Below, piece by piece: positions 24,806 through 35,684 of a DNA stretch of 64,000 bases. The DNA is taken from positions 124,001 through 188,000 of the forward strand of contig CATQGW010000004.1 of the NCBI GenBank assembly GCA_958295515.1, read 5' to 3'. Below the pieces are notes generated by a model, which was not told where the DNA came from, searched no databases, and saw only the letters and a program-made list of their open reading frames with translations. The position numbers were made by a program, and so were the translations under genes. The DNA comes from an uncultured Dehalococcoidia bacterium (GTDB taxonomy: Bacteria > Chloroflexota > Dehalococcoidia > Bin125). Numbering within the stretch: the first letter of the stretch is position 1; every line of letters starts with the position of its first letter.

Positions 24806-26965
24806 ATGCGCACCCCAACCGCGCGCAGCACCAAAACCACCCTCGCCCTCTTCACCTTCGCCGCACTATTGCTCGCGGGCATCGCGCTCCTCACCACAGG
24901 CAGCCAGGATCAAGCCGCAGCGCAGCGCGACGATCGCGTAGTGGCAGTCTCCGCCGGTGCAACGCACACCTGCGCGCTGACTGAGACAGGCGAAGTGGGC
25001 TGTTGGGGGAGCAACAGCCATGGCGAAGCGGACGCACCCTCAGGACCCTTCAGCGCCGTGAGCGCGAACGGGTGGCACACCTGCGCGCTGCGAGAGTCCG
25101 GTGAGCTGGAGTGCTGGGGAGACAATCAGTTCGGGCAAACGGAAGCGCAGTCTGGCCGTTTCAGCGCCGTCAGCGTAGGCGTTGGGCACAGCTGTGGGCT
25201 GCGAGAGTCCGGTGAACTGGAGTGCTGGGGACACAACGGCAGCAGCCGGACGGGTACGCCGTCAAAGCATCTCGGCATCCGCAACGTGGGCTCGGGACGC
25301 GGCTGCGGACTGCCTGTATCGCGCGAGTTGGAGTGCTGGGCGTGGCGCGTCAATCACCAAACTGATGCACCGTTGAGCGGCTTCAGCGCGGTCAGCGCGG
25401 GCTCGCGCCACACTTGCGCGCTGCGAGAGTCGGGCGAGTTGGCATGCTGGGGAAGCAACAGGTCCGGGCAAACGGAAGCGCCACCCGGTCGTTTCCGCGC
25501 GGTCAGCGCGGGCGGCGAGCACACCTGCGGGCTGCGAGAGTCGGGCGAGTTGGAGTGCTGGGGAAACAACCGGTTCGGGCAAACGGAAGTGCCACCCGGT
25601 CGTTTCCGCGCGGTCAGTGTAGGCGGTGAGCACACCTGCGGGCTGCGAGAGTCGGGCGCGGTCGAGTGCTGGGGATGGAACGAGCACGGCCAAACGGACG
25701 CGCCGAGCGGCCGTTTCACCGCAGTCAGCGCGGGGTGGTTGCACACCTGTGGGCTGCACGAGTCGGGCAAGTTGAGTTGCTGGGGGCGACACGTTGAGGG
25801 GCAAGCGGATGTGCCGGCAGGACGCTTCAGCTGGGTCGCCGACGGCGGCGGACACGGCTGCGCGCTTCGAGAGTCCGGCGAGCTGACATGCTGGGGCTGG
25901 AACTATTTCGGCCCGGCCTATGCGCCACCAGGACCTTTCAGCGCTGTCAGTTTGGGCTACAGCTACGGTTGCGGGCTGCGACCGTCAGGCGAGTTGGAGT
26001 GCTGGAGGCTCGACTGGCCCAAGTACATCCGAACGGAGCCACCGCCTGGCCCGTTCATCTCCGTCAGCGCCGGCGGATCCCACGCCTGCGGGTTTCGTAA
26101 GTCAGGCGACTTGGAGTGTTGGGGAAGAGTCGGCCACGGCCAAACAGATGTGCCGCAGGGCCGCTTCATATCCGTCAGTGCAGGCGGGCACCACACTTGC
26201 GGGCTGCGAGAGTCTGGCGCGCTGGAGTGCTGGGGCTGGAATGACGACGGCCAAACAGACGCGCCACCAGGTCGTTTCCGCGCGGTCAGCGCGGGCACCA
26301 GGCACAGCTGCGCCCTGACCAAGACGGGCGAGGCGGTGTGCTGGGGCCGGAACAGATTCGGCCAGTCGGACGCGCCATCAGGACGCTTCCGCGCGGTCAG
26401 CGCGGGCGACGGGCACAGCTGCGCTCTGACCGAGACAGGTGAGTTGGCATGCTGGGGGAATAACAAACAAGGCCAAGCGGGCGCGCCGGCAGGCCGCTTC
26501 ACCTCAGTCAGCGCGGGGTGGGACAGTTGCGCGCTGACCGACGCGGGCGGCGTGCGCTGCTGGGGCAATACGAACATTTGCCTGCTGCCATCGCTTGCGC
26601 CCGACAGTGCGCAGGACCCCGCGCCCACAGCGACCTCCTCCAGCGGCCGCATCGTCGCCCGCCGCCTCGCCGACGGACGCACCGAGTTCGCTTGGCAGCC
26701 CACCGACAGCGACGAGCGCATCCTCCCCCGCTCGCGCTACTTCCCCGCTAGCGCCACCGTGGACCGCTGGCTGCGCTCCAGCCCGATTGAGGTCGGCGGC
26801 GTCGAAATCGGCCGCATCAACGCGCGGATGCTGGCGAGTGGCCGCATCGAGTTCGCCTTCACGCCGACCGGCGGCGAACGCATTCTGCCCCCATCGCGCT
26901 ACTTCCCCGCCGCCGCCGCAACCGATCGCTGGCTGCGCAGCACGGAGATCGAGATCAACCGTTAG
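24806..26965 (+). CDS. Secreted RCC1-repeat protein with two C-terminal modules
   Basis: After a signal peptide (hydrophobic helix about 12-33, then A-A-A-Q) come fifteen repeats of about 36 residues. The consensus is F-x-A-V-S-A-G-x-H-T-C-G-L-R-E-S-G-E-L, then E-C-W-G-x-N and a Gly/Pro turn; repeats 4 and 10 are the most divergent. RCC1-type repeats fold as seven-bladed propellers, so fifteen could make two. Each repeat keeps two Cys, suggesting disulfides outside the cell. The last 110 residues are two copies of a module with G-R-I at its start and R-W-L-R-S at its end, also present in the protein at 47141. The binding partner is unknown. The ATG at 24806 is preferred to an upstream in-frame ATG because it directly precedes the signal peptide. 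Confidence 0.85.
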   Translation: MRTPTARSTKTTLALFTFAALLLAGIALLTTGSQDQAAAQRDDRVVAVSAGATHTCALTETGEVGCWGSNSHGEADAPSGPFSAVSANGWHTCALRESGELECWGDNQFGQTEAQSGRFSAVSVGVGHSCGLRESGELECWGHNGSSRTGTPSKHLGIRNVGSGRGCGLPVSRELECWAWRVNHQTDAPLSGFSAVSAGSRHTCALRESGELACWGSNRSGQTEAPPGRFRAVSAGGEHTCGLRESGELECWGNNRFGQTEVPPGRFRAVSVGGEHTCGLRESGAVECWGWNEHGQTDAPSGRFTAVSAGWLHTCGLHESGKLSCWGRHVEGQADVPAGRFSWVADGGGHGCALRESGELTCWGWNYFGPAYAPPGPFSAVSLGYSYGCGLRPSGELECWRLDWPKYIRTEPPPGPFISVSAGGSHACGFRKSGDLECWGRVGHGQTDVPQGRFISVSAGGHHTCGLRESGALECWGWNDDGQTDAPPGRFRAVSAGTRHSCALTKTGEAVCWGRNRFGQSDAPSGRFRAVSAGDGHSCALTETGELACWGNNKQGQAGAPAGRFTSVSAGWDSCALTDAGGVRCWGNTNICLLPSLAPDSAQDPAPTATSSSGRIVARRLADGRTEFAWQPTDSDERILPRSRYFPASATVDRWLRSSPIEVGGVEIGRINARMLASGRIEFAFTPTGGERILPPSRYFPAAAATDRWLRSTEIEINR

Positions 26966-27005
26966 ACTGCGTTGAAGCCGCGCGAGCATCTGAGAGGGTC
27001 ACGAC

Positions 27006-28181
<1,176 letters not shown>

Positions 28182-28226
28182 CGCGCCCGACGGAACCGTT
28201 CGGCGCGCCGCAGCGTCAGGCCCGAC

Positions 28227-30119
28227 ATGCGTACACCACTGCCGACCATTCGGGCCGGACTGACGGCGATCATCCTCACTGCCGCGAGCATCGCGGGCCT
28301 TGCCGCGCTCTTGCCCGCGTTCACCCTCGCGCAGAGCAGCAGTCAGGGCGACGGCTGCGCCGACCTGCTCGCCTACTACCACAGCGCAGCGCGCTCTCCG
28401 GCGATCGTCTACGACGACTTCGGCGACGACGCCATTCAGGTAGAGGCGGAGGTGGCCGAGGCGGACGGGGCCGCCGATAGCGTGTCGCTCCCGCAGTCCG
28501 GCGGAGGAGGAGCCGTTTCGTCGCCGCCCGCCGACCTCGGCGCGCGCTCCGAGACCGGCACCAACGTGCAGGTCGCCGGCGTCGACGAATCCGACATCGT
28601 CAAGACCAACGGCTCCGAAATCTTCGTCTTGCGCGAGAACGCGCTGGTGGTGGTCTCCGTGCGCGAGGATCCGCCGCGCGTAATCGGCGGGCTGCGCTTC
28701 GACAGCACCATCGCGCCGCCCGCTTGGGGACCGCGCGAGATGCTGCTGGCCGGCGAGCGGTTGCTCATCTTCCGCAGCGTTTCCTACGGCTATGGTCGAT
28801 TTGCGCAGGACGGCACGCAGCTGCTGGAGCTCGACGTGAGCGCGCCGGCGCGCCCGCGCGTGCTGCGCACGCTCGACGCCTACGGCAACTTCGTCACCGC
28901 GCGGCTGGTCGGCGGCGGCGTGCGGGCGGTGCTCAACCACGACGGCATCAACAGCCCCTACCTGGCCTGGGCGCAGTCCGACTGGGAGCCGCGGCCGCCG
29001 GGTGAGGACGAGCGGCGCTGGCGCGAGCGCGTGGAGCGCAGCACGCTCGCAACCTGGCTGCCGCTCTACTCGCTGACCGACCACACCGACGGCAGCTGGC
29101 GCTGGGGGCGGCTCGCGCCCTGCGCAGGAATTCAGACGCCCGAGCCCGCCCCGTCGCCCCAGAGCGGTACCGAGACCACCGTGCTGCTCAGCTTCGATCT
29201 GGCCGAGGGCCTCGGCGAGTGGGACGCGGCGGGCGTGATCGGCGCAACCTCCGCCGTATACGCCAGCGCCGGCGCGATCTACGCGGCGACCGTCGATTGG
29301 CCGACCTGGTGGAGCGCCAACACGACGATTCACCGCTGGGCGCTGTCGGCGTCGGGCGCGCTGCGCTATCAGGGCGCGGCGGAGGTTGAGGGTTGGCTCA
29401 TCAATCAGTTCGCGCTGAGTGAGTTCGATGGCAAACTGCGCGTCGCGAGCACCGACGAGAACGAGTGGCCGATCAGCAGCCGACTGACAATCTTCGAGAT
29501 CGGCGAGGACGGGCTGCACGAGCTTTCCAGGCTGGACGGCTTGGGCCCTTCGGAGCGGATTTATGCGGTGCGCTTCCTCGGCGAACTGGCCTATGTCGTG
29601 ACGTTCCGCCTGATCGACCCGCTCTATGTGCTGGACCTGTCCAATCCGGCCGAGCCGAAGCTGGCCGGCGAGCTGAAAATCCCCGGCTTCTCCTCCTACC
29701 TGCATCCCCTCGGCAGCGGCCTGCTGCTCGGCGTAGGGCAAAACGCAGACCCGCGGACCGGCCAGCCGCTGGGCCTACAGGTCTCGCTCTTCGATGTCTC
29801 GGACCCGTCCAGCCCCACGCGGTTGGACCAGGTAGACCTCTCAAGCCGCTCGCGCGACGCAAGCTTCGAGCATCGCGCGTTCACCTACCACGCCGGCCGC
29901 GCCTACATCCCCGCATCGCCGACCAACGAGCTGTTCGCCGTCCGCGTCACACAAGACGGCTTGGAACTCGAACAGCAAATCACCGCCCAAGCCCCCGTCC
30001 TGCGCTCCCTGCCGATTGGCGAGCACCTGCACCTACTGCAAGAAGCATCGCTAGCCACCCACAACCTCGCCACCCTAGACCTACTCAGCAGCACCAACCT
30101 CGTCCCGTCCACAAACTAG
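28227..30119 (+). CDS. Secreted beta-propeller protein (Beta_propel/COG4880 type)
   Basis: The 630-residue protein has a signal peptide (about 1-32) and the family marker G-T-N-V-Q-V-A-G-V-D-E-S-D-I-V-K-T-N-G near residue 112. This marks secreted proteins with a C-terminal propeller distantly related to WD40. No enzyme function is known for the family. An acidic and Gly-rich linker precedes the marker. The next gene, four bases downstream, is a paralogue of identical length. Confidence 0.85.
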   Translation: MRTPLPTIRAGLTAIILTAASIAGLAALLPAFTLAQSSSQGDGCADLLAYYHSAARSPAIVYDDFGDDAIQVEAEVAEADGAADSVSLPQSGGGGAVSSPPADLGARSETGTNVQVAGVDESDIVKTNGSEIFVLRENALVVVSVREDPPRVIGGLRFDSTIAPPAWGPREMLLAGERLLIFRSVSYGYGRFAQDGTQLLELDVSAPARPRVLRTLDAYGNFVTARLVGGGVRAVLNHDGINSPYLAWAQSDWEPRPPGEDERRWRERVERSTLATWLPLYSLTDHTDGSWRWGRLAPCAGIQTPEPAPSPQSGTETTVLLSFDLAEGLGEWDAAGVIGATSAVYASAGAIYAATVDWPTWWSANTTIHRWALSASGALRYQGAAEVEGWLINQFALSEFDGKLRVASTDENEWPISSRLTIFEIGEDGLHELSRLDGLGPSERIYAVRFLGELAYVVTFRLIDPLYVLDLSNPAEPKLAGELKIPGFSSYLHPLGSGLLLGVGQNADPRTGQPLGLQVSLFDVSDPSSPTRLDQVDLSSRSRDASFEHRAFTYHAGRAYIPASPTNELFAVRVTQDGLELEQQITAQAPVLRSLPIGEHLHLLQEASLATHNLATLDLLSSTNLVPSTN

Positions 30120-30123
30120 AGCC

Positions 30124-32016
30124 ATGCCGCCCGCGTCCCAGCTGCCGATCGCCGTCCGACGCCCCAAGGCCGCAGTCGCCCTGATAATGCTTGCTGCGTA
30201 TTTGACCATGGCATGCCTCGCTCCGATCCGTACCGTCTCAGAGATCGCGACGCCGGGACAAGCATTTACCGACTGCGATCAATTGCTGGACTACTATCGA
30301 GCCGTCACTTGGGAGGCCGTTCAAGAAGACCCCTATCGCTTCAGATCCGCAGCATGGGATACGACTGTAGAGTCGGCCGCGCGAGGGCGGGGAGGTAGCG
30401 CCGGAGTGACATCGGCGACCGGGACCAACCTCAGCGTCGCCGGTGTTGACGAAGCTGACTTCGTCAAGACTGACGGCAATCACTTCTTCCTGGTGAACTA
30501 CGAATACTTGTCCGTCTTTACGCTTCGCGACCACCAACCCCCCGAACACACCACTCTCATCAAGTTGTCGACAGCGAACGAAAGCCTCGCATATTCAGAA
30601 TTGCTGATCGCCAGCGATAGAGCGCTGTGGTTCCGGTCGATTCGCGGCGGGTTCGTCGATGAAGACGGAGACAAAGTAGATTGGACAACCGAGATCAACG
30701 AACTTGACCTCAGCAATCCGGCCGCGCCGCGCGTGCTTCGCACGTTGACGCTCCTCCACATGGGGTACTTAGGAGCTCATCTGGTCGACGGGCAAGTACG
30801 CGTCGTCTTGAGCGACGTCAAAGAGCCTGCCTTGGCTTACCCGCGAACACACGGTGCCAGCGCGTCTGAGATCGAGGAGAATGTCGAGGATACGGAAAAA
30901 GAGAACAACCGGATCATTCGCCGAGCCGGCCTCAATGCTTGGCATCCCACCTATGAACTGCTTGATCACAGAACAGACGAACGCTCAACGGGTTTCGTGG
31001 TCCCTTGCAGTCGAACGTATCTCCCAACAACGTCGGACCGTGGACAATCGGGTATCTACATGATCACCTTTGACACTTCCACGGGTCTGGAACATTGGGA
31101 CGCCGTTTCGTTGTTGGACGATGTAAGCGCAGTTTATGCCACAACTGAATCTGTCTATGTTGCCTCCAGAACGGCGAGGCGTTCGGACTCGCAGATCCAC
31201 CATTTCACGGTCGACGATCGTGTGGGGTTGACCTATTCCGGGAGCGTTGCTGTGCCAGGACAGATTAACGACGCCAAGTCGCTCGACGAATACAACAAGC
31301 ACTTGTGGGTTTGGTACACGCAGCGTGACGGACGTGAGACCAAGAGCAGAATGTTGATCATCGCCCCAGATGCCTGGTCAGCGAGCTTCAATTCGCCAGG
31401 CTCCGGTGGTGAGGGTGCCGCAAGGCCTGAGCGCCATGTCCTCGCCGCTGACGTCGTGATGTTTGCCGGCGCTCTTGTGTATGTATCCGACATCAACTCC
31501 GATGGTGTGCATGTCGCCGTCTTGGATCGCCGAGAGCCGAATAAATTCGCCAACGTCGGTGAGCTCGATCTCCCCAGCTCCACATGGTACATCCATCCGC
31601 TTGAGGAAAATAAAGCATTGATCGTCGGACGCGAGTGTGAGTGGATCGATACCTGCTCCGACATCATGATCGGCCAAATTGGGACTATTGAACCATCTTC
31701 GGTCGCCGTTAGCGGTTCAGTCTCTGTTTTCGGCACTTCGCTTCGAGTGCTTGACGACGACCGCGCGTTCCTTTTTTCGAACGACGTTGCGTGGGTGCTG
31801 GCATATGAAGGGAACAAGTACTCGGCATATGGAATAAAGGTCGTAGGCGAGTCGGTCACGATCGACGCAACGCTGCCGGTGGGACAGTTCACAAGCCGTG
31901 CCATCGTGGTTGGACGGACACTCTACCTGATCGCTCAAACCGGAAAGATTTACACGCACGACTTGGACAATTACATGAACTTGGGCGAGGTTACGCTGGG
32001 AGATCAGGAACAGTAG
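30124..32016 (+). CDS. Second beta-propeller protein (paralogue), lower GC
   Basis: This is also 630 residues, with a signal sequence ending near M-A-C and the marker G-T-N-L-S-V-A-G-V-D-E-A-D-F-V-K-T-D-G (about residue 101). It aligns with the preceding gene along its length but is well diverged. Codons ending in A or T are much more frequent than in neighbouring genes, so the two copies probably do not come from a recent local duplication. One may have been acquired or replaced by transfer. The M-A-C end could be a lipobox. Confidence 0.83.
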   Translation: MPPASQLPIAVRRPKAAVALIMLAAYLTMACLAPIRTVSEIATPGQAFTDCDQLLDYYRAVTWEAVQEDPYRFRSAAWDTTVESAARGRGGSAGVTSATGTNLSVAGVDEADFVKTDGNHFFLVNYEYLSVFTLRDHQPPEHTTLIKLSTANESLAYSELLIASDRALWFRSIRGGFVDEDGDKVDWTTEINELDLSNPAAPRVLRTLTLLHMGYLGAHLVDGQVRVVLSDVKEPALAYPRTHGASASEIEENVEDTEKENNRIIRRAGLNAWHPTYELLDHRTDERSTGFVVPCSRTYLPTTSDRGQSGIYMITFDTSTGLEHWDAVSLLDDVSAVYATTESVYVASRTARRSDSQIHHFTVDDRVGLTYSGSVAVPGQINDAKSLDEYNKHLWVWYTQRDGRETKSRMLIIAPDAWSASFNSPGSGGEGAARPERHVLAADVVMFAGALVYVSDINSDGVHVAVLDRREPNKFANVGELDLPSSTWYIHPLEENKALIVGRECEWIDTCSDIMIGQIGTIEPSSVAVSGSVSVFGTSLRVLDDDRAFLFSNDVAWVLAYEGNKYSAYGIKVVGESVTIDATLPVGQFTSRAIVVGRTLYLIAQTGKIYTHDLDNYMNLGEVTLGDQEQ

Positions 32017-32094
32017 CATGAGTCTGGGTGGTGTCGCGTGAACGCGAATTTGCGCGATTGAGTCCCGATCACCGCGGGTACGCAACGAGCGACG

Positions 32095-33006
32095 TTATGC
32101 ACGACCGCTTGGCGATGACTTTACATGCAGGGGTTCATACACCGGACGATCCATCGGGCGCGTCCGCAGCGCCCCGTTCCACTCCGCGCGGATACGCTCC
32201 ACGCCGATCTCGTAATACGTCTCATCCAACTCCGCGCCGGCGGCGCGGCGATTGTGGCGCAACGCGCCGACGGCGCTGGAGGCCACACCCATGTAGGGGT
32301 CAAGAACGAGGTCCCCAAGCTCCGTCATCGAAAGCACCAGCCGCTCCACCAGCTCGATCGGAAACTGACACGGATGAATCGTCTTCTCCACGTGATTGTG
32401 CTTCACGTTGGGGAAAATCCACACGTCGCCCGGGTTCTTGCCCAACGGGTTGCCCGACAGCTGCCCCGCCCGCGGACCCTTGAAATAGCGCTTGTTCGGG
32501 TATTTCTGCGGCACCCGGATCGGATCCACGTTGAAGTGATAGCGATCCGACTTGGTGAACCACGAAATCGTCTCATACCGCCCCGACAGCCGCTTGGTGC
32601 AGTGCAGCCCGTGCTCAAAATGCCAGACGATCCGGTTCCGCATCCGCAGCCCGAGCTCGCGAAAGATCGGAAAGAGCAGCGCATCCAGCGGCACAATCTC
32701 GCCGCGGCGCACGTAATTGCCGGTCTGCCAGCAGAGCGAACCATCATCCGCCAGCACGCGCACGCACTCCCCAATCACCCGCGCCTGATTGGCCACATAG
32801 TCGTCGAGACTCTGCGCATCCTCATACGCCTTGCCGATGTTGTAGGGCGGCGAGGTGACAACCAGAGAAGCCGCGCCGTCGGGCACCTGCGCCAGAAAAT
32901 CCAGACACGAACCGAGACCGAACGAGCAGTCCGCCCGCGCATCCCACCGCTCCGACAGCCGCAGCTCGCGGCGTCGCTGGATCAAAGCTGCCGATTCGCC
33001 CGCCAT
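32095..33006 (-). CDS. Site-specific DNA methyltransferase (beta class, orphan)
   Basis: The 303-residue enzyme has motif IV, T-S-P-P-Y-N, at about residue 50, before motif I, L-D-P-Y-M-G-V-A-S-S, at about 245. This is the order of beta-class N4-cytosine or N6-adenine methylases; SPPY is seen in both. The start is the ATG at 33006, which has GGAGG just upstream. No restriction gene adjoins it, so it may be a solitary methylase protecting or marking DNA. Confidence 0.9.
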   Translation of the reverse strand: MAGESAALIQRRRELRLSERWDARADCSFGLGSCLDFLAQVPDGAASLVVTSPPYNIGKAYEDAQSLDDYVANQARVIGECVRVLADDGSLCWQTGNYVRRGEIVPLDALLFPIFRELGLRMRNRIVWHFEHGLHCTKRLSGRYETISWFTKSDRYHFNVDPIRVPQKYPNKRYFKGPRAGQLSGNPLGKNPGDVWIFPNVKHNHVEKTIHPCQFPIELVERLVLSMTELGDLVLDPYMGVASSAVGALRHNRRAAGAELDETYYEIGVERIRAEWNGALRTRPMDRPVYEPLHVKSSPSGRA

Positions 33007-33091
33007 CCAAACCTCCAGAGTCCACCAAGTGCAGGATAGCGATAGCGCATCCGTTCTGCGCAGTCGCCATAATGCGCAGGTGGTCGGCTCA

Positions 33092-33097
33092 TATACT
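33092..33097 (+). promoter_or_regulatory. Candidate -10 box for the CoA-transferase gene
   Basis: TATACT matches five of six consensus bases and lies 54 bases before the ATG at 33152. No good -35 box is visible at the usual distance, so confidence is limited. Confidence 0.35.
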
Positions 33098-33151
33098 GAC
33101 GCCTGCGCGACCACGCGCCGCAATTGCGCAACCCACGCTGGGGAGACTTCG

Positions 33152-35593
33152 ATGACCGCTGTGTTCGACGGGATTCGCGTGCTGGACCTGACCACCGGCC
33201 CCGTCGGCGGCGCCGCGACGATGGTGCTGGCCGACTTCGGCGCCGATGTCGTAAAACTGGAGCGACCCGGCGGCGACCCGCTGCGCTCGCTCGCCGCCGC
33301 TCCCATGTGGCTGCGCGGCAAGCGCAGCGCCGAACTCGACCTCAAGTCCGCAGCCGGCCGCGCACGCCTGCGCGAGCTCAGCCGCGACGCCGATGTGCTC
33401 GTCACCACCCTGCGCCCCGCCAACGTCGAGCGCCTCGGCGCCGACTACGCCACGCTCGCCGCCGACAACCCCGGCCTGATCTACTGCTCGATCACCGGCT
33501 TCGGCCCGCGCGGACCCTACGCCGACTACCCCGCCTACGAAGGCCTCGTCGCCGCCAAATCGGGGCGGATGCAGGGCTTCACCGGCCAGCGCCAGCGCGA
33601 AGGCCCGGGCTTCGCCGCCGTACCCGTCGGCGGCCACGCCGCCTCGCAGGGCGCGGTGCATGGCATCGCCGCCGCGCTCATTGAACGCGAGCGCTGCGGG
33701 CGCGGCCAAATCGTCGAAACCTCCCTGCTGCAGGGCATGCTGCCCTTCGACCTGCTCCAGCTGCTGCTCACCCAGCTGCACGAGCGCGAGCCCGACATCT
33801 ACCCCCAAATCCTCGTCATCGGCGGCGGCATGCCCACGCTCAACTACCACCCCGTGATGACCGCCGACGGACGCTGGATCCAACTCGGCAACCTACTCGA
33901 GCACCTCTTCTACGCCTTTATGGACGCCGCCGACCTCACCGCCCTCTTCGCCGAGGAGCAATGGCAGGGCAGCCAGACGGAGTGGTCCGAGCAGGCCGTC
34001 GAGGAAATGCGCGACCGCATCCTCGAACGTATGCAGGAGCGCCCCGCCGAAGAGTGGATGGACATCTTCCGCGCCTCCGGCAATGTCGCCGCCGAAATCT
34101 TCACCCCCACCAACGACGCGCTGGCCAACGCCGATATGCAGGCCAACGGCGACGTGATCACGATCGACGACCCACAGCTCGGCCCCGTCCGGCAGCTGGG
34201 ACCGATCGCTCACCTCGACGAGACGCCGGCCGAGATCACCCGTCCCGCGCCCGCCATCGGCGAAGCCAACGGCTTCCGCTGGCCGTCGCGCAACGGCGCT
34301 TCGACCGGCGCGCCCAACGGTGCGCAGCCGAGCGGCAAACCGCTCGACGGCGTCACCATTCTCGAGTTCGCCACCATCATCGCCACCCCGATCGGCGTCT
34401 CGATGCTCGCCGACCTCGGCGCGCGCGTGATCAAAGTCGAGCCGATCGGCGGCGACCCCTTCCGCGGTATGGGCGGCGGTCCGCTCACCGGCCTGCTCGC
34501 CGCCAAGACCAACGCCGCCAAAGAAAGCATCTGCATCGACCTCAAGAATGAGGCCGGCCAGGCCATCGTCGCCGACCTGATCAAGCAGGCCGACGCCATC
34601 GTCCACAACTACCGCCCCGGCGTCCCCGAACGGCTCGGCATCGGCTACGAAACCGCCCGCGCGCTGCGCCCCGAGATCGTCTGGGTCTCCGCCAACGGCT
34701 ACGGCGCGAACTCGCCCGGCGCGCGCCGCCCCTCCGCCCACCCCGTGCCCGGCGCCGCCGTCGGCGGCGCGCTCTACCAGGCCGGCGCGGCCATGCCTCC
34801 CGCCGCCTGCGAAGGCCTCGACGAAATCCGCGAAGCCTCCCGCCAGCTGATGCGCGCCAACGAGGCAAACCCCGACCCCAACACCGGCGTACTCGTCGCC
34901 TCCGCAACCCTGCTCGGCCTCTACGCACAGCGACGCTACGGCATCGGCCAGCGCATCTTCGTCAATATGCTCGCAGCCAACGCCTACGCCAACGCCGACG
35001 ATTTCGTCGGTTACGAAGGCAAACCCCCGCGCCGCCAGGTCGACGCCGAACTCTACGGACTCTCCGCCCTCTACCGTCTCTACCCCACCGCCGAAGGCTG
35101 GGTCTTCCTCGCCGCCCCGAGCGACGCGGAATGGCAAACACTCTGCCGCGAAGCCGCCCCGCAGCTGGCCAACGATCCGCGCTTCGCCGACGCCGCCGGC
35201 CGCGACCAACACGACGCAGAACTCGCCGCCGCGCTGACGGATCTGTTCGCCGCCCGCCCCGCCGCCGAGTGGGAAGCGCTGCTCACCCCCCACCGCGTCG
35301 GCTGCGTCGTCGCCGACGCCGTCAGCCCTGGCGACTTCTTCACCCACGACGAACACATCCACGCCAACAACTTCGCCCCCCACGCCGACCACCAACGCCA
35401 CGGCAATCTCCGCCGCTGGGGCCCGCTCACCACCTGCGCCGGCGGCCGCAGCGACTACGGCCCCGGCGTCCTGGCCGGCCAAGAAACCGAGCAGATCCTC
35501 CAAGAAATCGGCCGCACCAAACCCCAAATCGCCAACCTCCAAACCCACCGCATCGTCTGGTCCGAACCCGTCCACCTGCCCCTCGGCGAGTGA
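33152..35593 (+). CDS. Two-domain CaiB/BaiF-type CoA-transferase
   Basis: The 813-residue protein holds two family III CoA-transferase domains in tandem (about 1-385 and 395-813). Each begins D-G-V/I-x-I/V-L-x-F/L and contains the V-x-K-L/V-E-P/R-x-G-G-D-P segment. In single-domain enzymes such as formyl-CoA transferase a catalytic Asp forms an acyl anhydride. The first half has E130 in that place (A-Y-E-G-L), and the second has the region S-A-H530-P-V-P-G with no Asp. Fused homologues are known; whether either site is active is unclear. The gene leads a run with the thiolase and OB-fold genes. Confidence 0.88.
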   Translation: MTAVFDGIRVLDLTTGPVGGAATMVLADFGADVVKLERPGGDPLRSLAAAPMWLRGKRSAELDLKSAAGRARLRELSRDADVLVTTLRPANVERLGADYATLAADNPGLIYCSITGFGPRGPYADYPAYEGLVAAKSGRMQGFTGQRQREGPGFAAVPVGGHAASQGAVHGIAAALIERERCGRGQIVETSLLQGMLPFDLLQLLLTQLHEREPDIYPQILVIGGGMPTLNYHPVMTADGRWIQLGNLLEHLFYAFMDAADLTALFAEEQWQGSQTEWSEQAVEEMRDRILERMQERPAEEWMDIFRASGNVAAEIFTPTNDALANADMQANGDVITIDDPQLGPVRQLGPIAHLDETPAEITRPAPAIGEANGFRWPSRNGASTGAPNGAQPSGKPLDGVTILEFATIIATPIGVSMLADLGARVIKVEPIGGDPFRGMGGGPLTGLLAAKTNAAKESICIDLKNEAGQAIVADLIKQADAIVHNYRPGVPERLGIGYETARALRPEIVWVSANGYGANSPGARRPSAHPVPGAAVGGALYQAGAAMPPAACEGLDEIREASRQLMRANEANPDPNTGVLVASATLLGLYAQRRYGIGQRIFVNMLAANAYANADDFVGYEGKPPRRQVDAELYGLSALYRLYPTAEGWVFLAAPSDAEWQTLCREAAPQLANDPRFADAAGRDQHDAELAAALTDLFAARPAAEWEALLTPHRVGCVVADAVSPGDFFTHDEHIHANNFAPHADHQRHGNLRRWGPLTTCAGGRSDYGPGVLAGQETEQILQEIGRTKPQIANLQTHRIVWSEPVHLPLGE

Positions 35594-35684
35594 ATGTCGC
35601 CGCCTGTTGGTCCGCAATCTCCATTTCCTGAAGGAGCATCGCCCGTGCGGGTTAGGATGAAGCGGCGAACGATCGGAGACCACC

